Below are positions 10,253 to 19,128 of a DNA stretch of 64,000 nt, piece by piece; position 1 is the stretch's first letter, and every line of letters begins with the position of its first letter. A program made the translations under genes and the position numbers. The stretch spans positions 186,001-250,000 of the forward strand of contig JAJDDO010000024.1 of assembly GCA_029260265.1 (NCBI GenBank), given 5' to 3'. The notes below the pieces were generated by a model, which was not told the DNA's origin, ran no database searches, and saw only the letters and a program-made list of their open reading frames with translations. The stretch is from Phycisphaerales bacterium. Lineage in GTDB: Bacteria > Planctomycetota > Phycisphaerae > Phycisphaerales > UBA1924.

Positions 10253-10956
10253 CGCGGTCCTCCCGCGGATGATGGGTGTGCGGGTGCGTCGGGCTCGATG
10301 GTGTAACCGATTCCTCTGCGGGTGTGGATTATTTTTTCGATCCCCTCCGCCTTGAGTTTTTTGCGTACAGCGGAGACGGCGGAATCGATCGCGTTGCTCC
10401 ACGGCTGGCTCTCGCCGTTGTAGATATGCTCTTCGAGTTCGGCCCGGGTGACCACGGCGCCCGCACGCAGGGCGAGGTATTCGAGCAGGGCGTATTCTCT
10501 GCGGGGGAGGTCAAGGGGATGGTCTTGCACGCGTGCGCGTTTGGCGGCCATATCAATCTGCAGCTCGCCGATTTTGATGATCGGAGACATTGCATCGTGC
10601 AGTCGCCGGGCGAGCGCTTCGATGCGGGCCAGCAGTTCTTCGAAGGAGAACGGCTTGAGGAGATAATCGTCGGCGCCGGTGCGTAACCCGAGCACGCGGT
10701 CATCGACCGTGTCGCGGGCGCTCAAGATCAGCACCGGGGTATTGATCCCGCGGTTGCGGATCTCGGTGAGCATTTCGAGCCCCGACAGCTTTGGCATCAT
10801 GATGTCGAGCACGATGACATCGTAGTCGGAGGTCTGGGCGTGCACGAGCCCCTGCTGCCCATCGCAGGCGGTGTCTACAGCATACCCCTCAGCGGTCAGG
10901 CCTTTGGCAATCGCGGTTCGCAGGCGGACCGAGTCTTCGACAACAAGAATCCTCAT
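10249..10956 (-). CDS. OmpR-family response regulator
   Basis: MRILVVEDSVRLRTAIAKGL; DVIVLDIMMPKLSG; winged-helix RREYALLEYLALRAGAVVTR...IHTRRGIGYTIE. Confidence 0.95.
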   Translation of the reverse strand: MRILVVEDSVRLRTAIAKGLTAEGYAVDTACDGQQGLVHAQTSDYDVIVLDIMMPKLSGLEMLTEIRNRGINTPVLILSARDTVDDRVLGLRTGADDYLLKPFSFEELLARIEALARRLHDAMSPIIKIGELQIDMAAKRARVQDHPLDLPRREYALLEYLALRAGAVVTRAELEEHIYNGESQPWSNAIDSAVSAVRKKLKAEGIEKIIHTRRGIGYTIEPDAPAHPSSAGGPR

Positions 10957-11065
10957 GTGCGTAGCGTACTCCATTCAGGGCCTGGCGAGAATATTTTTCT
11001 GTGATTCCATGGGCATTGGTGGGCAGCGGTGGTCGTGAAAAGATGAAGATTCGCAGGCATACTCA

Positions 11066-11887
11066 CTACTTGCGTAGTTCAGATTTCTCGCGCACCGATC
11101 TGGGGAGGGATCGGGTGATGATCTTTGCTGCGACCCAGCCTGCGAGCGCGCCTCCAAAGACATCGGATGCGTAATGGGCTCCCATCAGCATGCGGGTTAC
11201 GCCGCATCCCAGGGAGAGGAGCACCAGCCAGAACCGGAGTTCACGGAAGAAATAGGCGAGCATGAAGCATCCACCAAAGGCAACGGCGGTATGGCTCGAG
11301 GGGAAACCGAGGTTTTTTCCGGTTGCGTAGAAGCCGGAGAAGATGCCCCGGAACCGGTACCCGCCGTCTTGAAGCACGCCGTCGATCATGGGGCGTTCAC
11401 GCGCCACGATGAGTTTCACTGTTTCGGCGATGAGCCCGGCGAGCCCCGCCGAGAAGAGGACGGCTGTTCCGCGGTGTCGGTGTCGATCGTACACGATCAG
11501 CAGCAAGCCGACGGTGATCCAGGTGCCAAGGTACCCGAATAGGCGGAAGAACCAGTATGAATCGGAGCCAACGAGCCCGCGATCGGCTGGGACATAGATC
11601 AAATGCACGAGCGGGATGTCGATGAGGAGCGTGAGTGCAAAGCCTGCGCTTATCAATAGGAGAATCTTCGCCCGCGTGGTGAGTAGCTGCGGGGCTTGCT
11701 TCTCGATCGATCTGTTGTGCGTGTGTGCGAGTTTCAATGCAACGAGCGCCCGTCTGTTTGTTTTTTTGGGTGGTGGAATGTTCCGCCCTTCGGTGATCAA
11801 TGGATCAGCATACAGCGAGCCGGTCTTCAAACATGATGAGAGTATGACGGGGGGGTGGAATCTTGGATTGAGGGGCTGGTTGATCAC
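11066..11887 (-). CDS. PAP2-superfamily phosphatase, membrane
   Basis: KLIVARERPM, FPSSHTAVAFGG, GVTRMLMGAHYASDVFGGALAG. Confidence 0.88.
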   Translation of the reverse strand: MINQPLNPRFHPPVILSSCLKTGSLYADPLITEGRNIPPPKKTNRRALVALKLAHTHNRSIEKQAPQLLTTRAKILLLISAGFALTLLIDIPLVHLIYVPADRGLVGSDSYWFFRLFGYLGTWITVGLLLIVYDRHRHRGTAVLFSAGLAGLIAETVKLIVARERPMIDGVLQDGGYRFRGIFSGFYATGKNLGFPSSHTAVAFGGCFMLAYFFRELRFWLVLLSLGCGVTRMLMGAHYASDVFGGALAGWVAAKIITRSLPRSVREKSELRK

Positions 11888-11917
11888 TCATTGCACAGGA
11901 AGCATGTGTCAATAGTA

Positions 11918-11947
11918 AAAGACCCCGATCAATCGATCGGGGTCTTT
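11918..11947 (-). terminator. Rho-independent terminator-like hairpin
   Basis: Perfect 13-bp arms AAAGACCCCGATC / GATCGGGGTCTTT with 4-nt loop; T-run in minus-strand sense; downstream of the exporter operon. Confidence 0.85.
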
Positions 11948-12036
11948 GGCACAGGGGTGTGTTGATGCGCTCGCCTTCGCGGCTCAGTTGGTGTGGATCA
12001 GGAATCGGGTGCGGGCTTGATCATGCACTGTGTTGT

Positions 12037-12564
12037 TTAGCCGTCGGCGAGGTAGATCCCGGTTGCGCGGATGGTGAATACTTCATCGGTTGGGCGCGGG
12101 CCGACGGTGCCGATGAGGATGACTTCGTCGAGGGCTTCGAGGCCGGCGGCGATCGGGTTGACGGTGTTCTCTGTGATGAGTTGAACGGTCGCGGAGTTGT
12201 TGGTGATGGTCGACTTGGTCTCGCAGCAGTAATCCCAGGGTGTTGGGCACCCGTCATCGTCATGCTGACCGCAGTAATCAAGCCCGAGATCTACAATGGT
12301 GAAGATTGGGCTGTCTGCGCTGATGGGTGAATGCCGCCCGCCGATTCGTCCGCGGATGACCACGGTGTCTCCCTCTTTTCCGTTTGCTCTCGCTTGGGTG
12401 ATTGAGACCGCTCCCTCGGGGGCGTTGGTCAAGAGCCAGGCGTTTTGATCTGCTTGTTGAGCTGGCGTTGTGGTCTGGCTTGATTGCTCGGAGGTTGCTT
12501 GTTTGCATCCGGAGATGGCGAGAAGAAGCCCGGTTGCGGCGGTGAGGAGCAGGGTGCGGTTCAT
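12037..12564 (-). CDS. Small lipoprotein, OB-fold-like hypothetical
   Basis: MNRTLLLTAATGLLLAISGCKQ lipobox; GDTVVIRGRIGG. Confidence 0.7.
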   Translation of the reverse strand: MNRTLLLTAATGLLLAISGCKQATSEQSSQTTTPAQQADQNAWLLTNAPEGAVSITQARANGKEGDTVVIRGRIGGRHSPISADSPIFTIVDLGLDYCGQHDDDGCPTPWDYCCETKSTITNNSATVQLITENTVNPIAAGLEALDEVILIGTVGPRPTDEVFTIRATGIYLADG

Positions 12565-12613
12565 GATGATCTCCTTGATCAGGTATGGGTATCAGTTTCA
12601 AGTTTACATACAT

Positions 12614-13786
12614 TCAGTGTGATTTGAGCGCCTCGGTAATCGGTAGGCGAAGACATCGGATTGCTGGCGGGATGGCTCCGATGAGCCCGACGAGCAGCCC
12701 GCCCAGGATGCCGATCAGCAGCACGGGGGCATCGATCGTGATGGCAAATGCGCCCATTGAAAATCGGATTGCGAGCCCGTTCAAGAGCAGAAGCCCGAGC
12801 GCGGCCCCGATGAGCGCGCCGCACGCGGAGGCGAATAGAGACTCTTCGGTGAGGTTCAGCACAATCGCACGCCTGGTGTACCCCAGGCTCTGGAGCATCC
12901 CGACTTCGCGGACGCGGGCGGCGAAGGCGGCGTACATGGTGTTGAGCCCGCCGAGGATCCCCCCGCTGGCGATCAGTGTTGCGGTGATGATGATCATGAT
13001 GCGGATGGGGCCGTAGAACGCGGCGATTGAAGCATAATAATCGCTCTCTCGCATCGCGGTGATCTCAAGATCGAGGCGGCTTTTGGCGAACAAATCGGCA
13101 TCGGCGAAAAGAGCATCCTCGAGCGTGATGAGCACGCAGGAGAGCGATGATTCGCGGTTGGTCGCGATCTGGAGATCGGTGAGCGGGATCCAGATCTCGG
13201 CGTTCATGACCGTGTTGGGGGCTGAGAATCGGGCGACGATGGTCCAGTCTCGATCGTCGAAGTACAGGGTCTGTCCGATTGCAAGCCGTTCGTCGGCGAG
13301 CCCGAGGCGCGTCGCGGCCAGTTGTCCGACCATGAGCTCGTCGAGCCCCTGGCGTGGGAGGTGCCCCTCGGTGATCTCGATTTCGGGATGGACGAGGAGC
13401 GCTTCTGTGCGGATACCGCGCATGACCGCGGGGTGGTCGGAATCATGCTGGGCGGATTCGCGCACGGGGAGGGCGGCGTGGATTTCCGGGGAGACATAGA
13501 GCACTCCTGCGCGTTGCTTGATCCCCGGGATGCTTGCGCCGGCGATGCCCGCGACGGAAGCGTCGATCTGGGAGCGTTCGACGCCTTCCTCGCTGCCGGT
13601 GCCGAGGATCATGATGTTTTCGTTGAGTGGTTTGTCTTGGGTGAGTGTGCGTTGCATACCGCGAACAAAGCCGCCGGCGGCGAGGATAAGCAGAACAACG
13701 AGCGTTGATCCAAGCAGCGACGCGAAGAGGCGCACGCGGCTGCGACCGAGATTCCTGAATGCGTATTGGAAGGGGAGCTGTCTCAT
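12614..13786 (-). CDS. ABC transporter permease (FtsX/MacB-type)
   Basis: FRNLGRSRVRLFASLLGSTLVVLL; C-terminal FtsX TM region VREVGMLQSLGYTRRAI. Confidence 0.9.
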   Translation of the reverse strand: MRQLPFQYAFRNLGRSRVRLFASLLGSTLVVLLILAAGGFVRGMQRTLTQDKPLNENIMILGTGSEEGVERSQIDASVAGIAGASIPGIKQRAGVLYVSPEIHAALPVRESAQHDSDHPAVMRGIRTEALLVHPEIEITEGHLPRQGLDELMVGQLAATRLGLADERLAIGQTLYFDDRDWTIVARFSAPNTVMNAEIWIPLTDLQIATNRESSLSCVLITLEDALFADADLFAKSRLDLEITAMRESDYYASIAAFYGPIRIMIIITATLIASGGILGGLNTMYAAFAARVREVGMLQSLGYTRRAIVLNLTEESLFASACGALIGAALGLLLLNGLAIRFSMGAFAITIDAPVLLIGILGGLLVGLIGAIPPAIRCLRLPITEALKSH

Positions 13787-13796
13787 GGAGAATACC

Positions 13797-14948
13797 TCAT
13801 GCGGCCCTGAAACATGCGGCGATTTCGCGCCTTGATGCCTGCCATGCCGGTACGAGCCCGGCGACGACTCCGATCAATCCGCACACCGCCATGCCCCAGA
13901 GGAGCAGCGAGGTGCTGGCAACAATGGGGATGGTGGTTCCTTCTACTGAGAGGGCGAAGCTCCCGTATCGGGCGACGATAATGGCTGCAACCGCGCCCAT
14001 GGCGCCACCTAAAACGGAGAGGAGTACGCCCTCGACCACAATCAACGCTGCGACGAGGCGTCCGGAGTACCCGAGTGTCTGCAGCACCGCGTGCTCGGAG
14101 ACCCTGCTCTGCACGCCGAGGATGATCGAGTTGGCGACGAGGGCCATGACCGCGGCGAGGCATCCGAGACCGAGCCAGCGTGCGAACCCAACGAGCTCGA
14201 TGATGTCATCGGCGACGCGCCCGATGAAGGCTTTTTCGGTGAAGGTGGCGGTGGGTTCTTGGGCGGTGCTGAAGAGTTCGTCGATGTCCTTGGCGACGCG
14301 ATCGAGCTGGGAAGAATCGGTGACCTTCACATTGAACTGGGTCACGATACCGAGCTGATCTCGCCCGGCGAGCTGGACGAACTCGAGCGCGGTGTAGGCG
14401 ACATTCTGGTCTTGCGGGTTTGGCGAACGGACAACGCCGGCGACATACGCGGTGATCCCGGCGGCGTCGAACATCATTCCGGGCTTGAGTCCTCGGCGTT
14501 GGGCGAGGGTTTCACCGAGGAGCGCGGCGTCCGTCCTTGAGTACCATTCATCGATCGATCCATCCATGATGGTCATCTTTGAGCCTGGGCCTTGCATGAA
14601 CTCGTGCCTCTGGACACCCCGGAAGGTAACGACATCAAGGCTTGTTCTGCAGTTGGAGACGACGATCTTCATCGGGGTTGCGTTCTCTACGCCTGCGATG
14701 CGTTCTATGCGAGATTGATAGTCCTGCGGCAGCTGGCTGGTTGCGGGGCAGTAACGGTCTTCGCGATAGACAACGAGGGTTGTGTCGTTCGCGGTGGCGG
14801 TGGTCGCGATGGTGACACCTTGGTTCATTGCCTGGACTGAGGTGAACAGGAACATGGCGATCGCGATTCCCAGGATAGTGAGCAGGGAACGGACCGGGTT
14901 CCGCATGATCTGCTTGAGCACATAGGGGAGGCAGTTGAGGGTGTTCAT
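13797..14948 (-). CDS. ABC transporter permease (FtsX/MacB-type)
   Basis: IMRNPVRSLLTILGIAIAMFLF; SRVSEHAVLQTLGYSGRLVAALIVVEG. Confidence 0.9.
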   Translation of the reverse strand: MNTLNCLPYVLKQIMRNPVRSLLTILGIAIAMFLFTSVQAMNQGVTIATTATANDTTLVVYREDRYCPATSQLPQDYQSRIERIAGVENATPMKIVVSNCRTSLDVVTFRGVQRHEFMQGPGSKMTIMDGSIDEWYSRTDAALLGETLAQRRGLKPGMMFDAAGITAYVAGVVRSPNPQDQNVAYTALEFVQLAGRDQLGIVTQFNVKVTDSSQLDRVAKDIDELFSTAQEPTATFTEKAFIGRVADDIIELVGFARWLGLGCLAAVMALVANSIILGVQSRVSEHAVLQTLGYSGRLVAALIVVEGVLLSVLGGAMGAVAAIIVARYGSFALSVEGTTIPIVASTSLLLWGMAVCGLIGVVAGLVPAWQASRREIAACFRAA

Positions 14949-15649
14949 ACTCCGGCCTCCTGCCGTTGGGCGGTGGACTGCTCGACGAGGCGGCCCTTGT
15001 CGAGGTGGAGGGTTCGCTGTGCGTATTGCGTGGTTTTGGGGTCGTGGGTGACCATGATGATGGTTTTTCCGAGTTCTTGATTGAGAGTCTGCAGCAGCTG
15101 CATGACCGCGTGAGCGGATGGTTTATCTAGGTCGCCGGTTGGTTCGTCGGCGACGATGATATCGGGATCGGTCACGATGGCACGAGCGATCGCGACGCGT
15201 TGTTCTTGCCCGCCGGAGAGTTGCCGTGGGAAGTGATCGCTGCGGTCATCGATTGCGACGCGCTGGAGTGCGGTCGTGATGCGCCGGTGGCGTTCGGCTC
15301 GGCTGAGTTTGTGCAAGAGCAGTGGGAGTTCGACATTCTCGTATGCGGTGAGCACCGGGACGAGGTTGTAGAGCTGGAAGACATACCCGACATGTGTTGA
15401 TCGCCAAGCCGCGAGTTGATTCCGTGAGAGTGTGCCGATATCGGTCCCGTCGATGCTGAGCGAGCCTTGCGTGGGGGAGTCGATCCCGGCGATGAGATTG
15501 AGGAGCGTGGTCTTCCCGCTTCCGCTGGGGCCCATGAGCGCAAGGAAGTCCCCTCTCGGAATATCGAGATCGAGCCCATCGAGCGGGCGGATGGTTGTCT
15601 CACCTTTTTGGTATTCTCTGGTGAGTTGTTTGCATGTGATGAAACTCAT
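14945..15649 (-). CDS. ABC transporter ATP-binding protein (LolD/MacB-like)
   Basis: [45 protein letters not shown]. Confidence 0.95.
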   Translation of the reverse strand: MSFITCKQLTREYQKGETTIRPLDGLDLDIPRGDFLALMGPSGSGKTTLLNLIAGIDSPTQGSLSIDGTDIGTLSRNQLAAWRSTHVGYVFQLYNLVPVLTAYENVELPLLLHKLSRAERHRRITTALQRVAIDDRSDHFPRQLSGGQEQRVAIARAIVTDPDIIVADEPTGDLDKPSAHAVMQLLQTLNQELGKTIIMVTHDPKTTQYAQRTLHLDKGRLVEQSTAQRQEAGV

Positions 15650-17217
15650 GATTCGGCTCCTTGCGCAGGGCTCAATCGCACGCGTTCGCCTTGAACGCAT
15701 CCGATGGGGTCTGCGGCGATTATCGCGCCGGGTTGCAGTTGTCCTCGGACGGTGGTCCAGTCGCCCTGTGTTTCGATGGTTGTTACGGGGACGGGCTGGA
15801 GCACGCCGCGGGCGTTGTTGCGATCGATGATCTGCCACACTCTCGGCGTGTCGCTCGTGCCATCGATCGCGGCGCGTGGGACGCGCACGGTTTGGTCTGT
15901 GGGCTCGGTGTTCTGACTGGTTGATGTGCCCGTGCTTGCATTGTCGGGCATGAACTTCACACGCGTGAGCATCTCTGGGCGGAGCAACGGATCAGGATCA
16001 ATCACGCGGACCTTTACTTGGAGCGTGTTCTTTTGCAGATCTGCCTCGTGGGTGATGCGGAGCACTTCTCCGACGAATGTGCGATCCGCAAGCACCTCGA
16101 CGACGACCTCGCAATGCTGCCCGAGGTACACCTCTGATGCGTCGGCGAGGGGGACATCGACGCGGACCTGGAGCTTCGACGGATCGTACAGGTGAGCGAT
16201 ATGAGCTGAGTGCGGTGCGTCCATCATCCGAACGACCTTGTCTCCGGGGGCTTTGAGGCGGCGTTGGATGTAGCCCGAGATCGGAGCTTTGATCGTCATG
16301 CGATCGAGCTCGAGCTTGGATTCATCGCGTTGGGCTTGGCGGAGTGCTGTCAACGCTTGGGCATGATCGAGCGATGCCCGTGAGGCATCGAGGCGGGCGC
16401 GGTCGTCGATCCTGAGTTCCAGAGCACGCTCGGAGGCGTGCAGATCGGATCGGATCCGGGTGATTGCGGAACGGAGGATGGGTTCTCGCCCTTGGATTGC
16501 TTCTCGGCGGGCTTGCTGGGCGATGGTTCGCTCGCGAGCGGTGATCAACTCGATCTCTGCGGCGGCGTCTGCATTGAATGCTTGCTCGATGGTGTTGAGT
16601 TCTTCTTGGGCCTGCACGAGCATGGCTTCTTCGACGCGGATTAATGCCGAGAGTTGAGCGAGTTCTGCTTGGCTTTCCTCCAGCGATGCACGCCCGCTCG
16701 AGACAGCACGCTCGAGCTCATATGGAGCGGCCCAGTTTTGTTCTGCGGCGCTCAGTGCTGCGCGGGCTTCAGCGAGCGTTGCGTGAGCGCGCAAGAGTTC
16801 TGCTTCATCGCGTGCGAGTCGAAGCTTCGCGTCGTCGTCGACCATGCGGGCGAGGACATCGCCGGATTGGACATGATCGCCCTCGAGTGCGAGTATCTCT
16901 TCGACCACGCCATCGGCGAGGGCGGTGGCGGCGGTGTAGAAGGGTTCGGCTTCGAGCCATCCGGCTGCTTGCACGGTTCGGGTACTCTTGGGGGGTGTGG
17001 CATGGGTAGTTGATGGGTTTGAATCGGGTGCGGGCGCCGAGTGCTGCACATGCACGGCTTGGGCGATGTCGATGGACCGGCTCGGGCGGACCACGGGCCA
17101 CAGGCTCCAGAGCATCAGGACCAGAGTGCACGCAAAGACCGCCGATGGGATTATCACAGGCACGAGGGCGCGTTTCGGCAGGGCAGCCGATGCGCGCGGA
17201 TTTGGTATGGTTGTCAT
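15646..17217 (-). CDS. HlyD/MacA-like efflux periplasmic adaptor subunit
   Basis: AxGWLEAEPFYTAATALADGVVEEILALEGDHVQSGDVLARM; coiled-coil; KAPISGYIQRRLKAPGDKV. Confidence 0.9.
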   Translation of the reverse strand: MTTIPNPRASAALPKRALVPVIIPSAVFACTLVLMLWSLWPVVRPSRSIDIAQAVHVQHSAPAPDSNPSTTHATPPKSTRTVQAAGWLEAEPFYTAATALADGVVEEILALEGDHVQSGDVLARMVDDDAKLRLARDEAELLRAHATLAEARAALSAAEQNWAAPYELERAVSSGRASLEESQAELAQLSALIRVEEAMLVQAQEELNTIEQAFNADAAAEIELITARERTIAQQARREAIQGREPILRSAITRIRSDLHASERALELRIDDRARLDASRASLDHAQALTALRQAQRDESKLELDRMTIKAPISGYIQRRLKAPGDKVVRMMDAPHSAHIAHLYDPSKLQVRVDVPLADASEVYLGQHCEVVVEVLADRTFVGEVLRITHEADLQKNTLQVKVRVIDPDPLLRPEMLTRVKFMPDNASTGTSTSQNTEPTDQTVRVPRAAIDGTSDTPRVWQIIDRNNARGVLQPVPVTTIETQGDWTTVRGQLQPGAIIAADPIGCVQGERVRLSPAQGAES

Positions 17218-17278
17218 TGGGACTCCAGGATTTCAGTGTGATGGATGCACTCGGCGCGCACAAGAGCGCGCCGCCGGC

Positions 17279-17677
17279 TCACACTGTCCTGGGAGGGCGC
17301 TTCAGGCGAAGCAGATGCGGATGTCCAAGATCAATCTGGATGCATGGCGACAACACCGAGGTGACCCGGAACGAGCGTTGGAGCCTGTTCGGCGTGGGCA
17401 ACGCGAATGCTGGGTGTGCGGTGGTCACACAGCAGGTCATCGGGCAATCGTCATCATCGCAGGGCGCGGTGGGCTCGGGTTGGTCGTCCTCGGTCTGTTC
17501 CGATGACAATGAGCAGCACCGGTCGATGGGCTGGGCTTGGTCCACATTCGTTGCGAAAGTATCTTGGTCAGTACAACAGCAGTCGCGATCCGATAATCCG
17601 AACCCGCTGAGCGGCAGGGCGACCAGAGCGTTGACAAGCAGGATGACGACGAAGAGCCGCATGAGGGTAGTATACAC
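17279..17677 (-). CDS. Small secreted Cys-rich hypothetical protein
   Basis: Signal-like MYTTLMRLFVVILLVNALVALPL; DRDCCCTDQ, RCC, CDDDDCPMTCC; directly upstream of exporter operon on same strand. Confidence 0.6.
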   Translation of the reverse strand: MYTTLMRLFVVILLVNALVALPLSGFGLSDRDCCCTDQDTFATNVDQAQPIDRCCSLSSEQTEDDQPEPTAPCDDDDCPMTCCVTTAHPAFALPTPNRLQRSFRVTSVLSPCIQIDLGHPHLLRLKRPPRTV

Positions 17678-18147
17678 TTTGATCGCTCAGATGCGAATAA
17701 AAAAGAGCCCGGGGACTGGTGATTTGCCCTCTTGTGAGTTCCCACGAAAGGGATCCAGTTGCCTTTGGGTGGCTCGATTCGGGCAGATGCTCCATGATTT
17801 CTGATCCAAGGACGCTCGCTGATGCCGAAACTTCAGTCGATAACGCATGGGTGTGATCGGATTCGCAGAGCACCTCGTCACAGGACTTGGTAGAGCGCTG
17901 AGTGTCGCGGTGCTCTTTCGGTGAACGAGTGTGCGTTACTTGATTCCGAACGCTTCACGGATCTGGCGGGTGCGGGTTTATCGGCACCGTCTACTCGGCA
18001 GATGTTGGAGTAGCGTGTTCTGGAGGGCATTTCTCTGTTCATCGGAGTTCCTCGTTGGATTCGTTCATGGTTTGCAGGAACGCGCGAGTCCGAACAAGTA
18101 CAATCGTGGCGTGAGGGTGGTCGTTTTCATAGATGAAAGGGGTTGGA

Positions 18148-19113
18148 ATGAGTGAGCAGTTGCCTTGCAAACACGCCTTTGAGCTTGGTGGGTCTCGTGA
18201 AGTTGGGTGGGAAGAGGCGAAGGATTGGTCGCTTGAGCGGGGGGACCTCTGGCTTCATCTGGACCGAACCTCGGAATCGAGCCGGGCTTGGCTGCATACT
18301 GATTCAGGGCTTGGGGCTCATGTGGTGGATGGGCTGCTCGCAAGCAATACTCGGCCGCGGATTGAAGCGGTGGATGGCGGGCTGCTGCTGACCTTGCGGG
18401 GTGTGAACCTCAATGAGAACGCCGAGCCTTCGGATATGATCTCGCTTCGGATCTGGATCGATTCGCATCGGTTGATATCTCTTGAGCGTGAGCATCTTCG
18501 ATCTGTTGCGGCCATCGCGGACCGAATCAGGAGTAAAGAAGGTCCCCGATCAACGGGGGAGTTGCTTGTCGAGCTTTTAGGCGGGCTCACAAGCCGCGTC
18601 GGACCGATTGTGGATCGGGTGAATGAGCAGTTGGATAATCTCGAGGACCAGATACTGAGCCCTGATTTTTATGATGACCGGAATGAGTTGATTCTGCTTC
18701 GTCAGCAGGTGATTATGCTGCATCGGCATATCAAACCTCAGGCCGAGGTGCTTGTTTCCCTGCACCAGCTCAATCATGAGTTGATTGACGATGGTCGCCA
18801 GAGGTCGCTGAAAGATGCGATCAACCGGAATCGTCGGTATGTCGAGGACCTTGAAGCTGCGAAGAACCGGATGCAGGTTCTTCAGGATGAGCTCTCGAAT
18901 CAGCTCTCCGAGAAAATCAATCACAGGATGTATGCAGCCACCATGATCGCGGCGATCCTGCTGCCGATGACCATCCTGACCGGGTTGCTCGGCATCAATG
19001 TGGGGGGGATACCGGGCGCAGATTCACCCGCTGGATTCTTGGTGGTGTGCGTCATCCTTGCCCTGATGGGGGTTGCGGGGTTCTGGGTAATCCGCTGGTG
19101 TAAATGGTTGTAG
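18148..19113 (+). CDS. CorA/ZntB-like divalent metal transporter
   Basis: Start trimmed to MSEQLPCKHAFELGG; C-terminal TTLLGINVGGIPGADSP-type loop between two TM segments, as in ZntB GMNVGGIP. Confidence 0.9.
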   Translation: MSEQLPCKHAFELGGSREVGWEEAKDWSLERGDLWLHLDRTSESSRAWLHTDSGLGAHVVDGLLASNTRPRIEAVDGGLLLTLRGVNLNENAEPSDMISLRIWIDSHRLISLEREHLRSVAAIADRIRSKEGPRSTGELLVELLGGLTSRVGPIVDRVNEQLDNLEDQILSPDFYDDRNELILLRQQVIMLHRHIKPQAEVLVSLHQLNHELIDDGRQRSLKDAINRNRRYVEDLEAAKNRMQVLQDELSNQLSEKINHRMYAATMIAAILLPMTILTGLLGINVGGIPGADSPAGFLVVCVILALMGVAGFWVIRWCKWL

Positions 19114-19128
19114 CGGCGGTTGGGTTGT

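Noticed and set aside
11066-11887. PAP2 phosphatase as part of the isoprenoid module (undecaprenyl-PP recycling)
   Set aside because: About 30 kb away in core-like DNA with no linkage to the isoprenoid-like gene.
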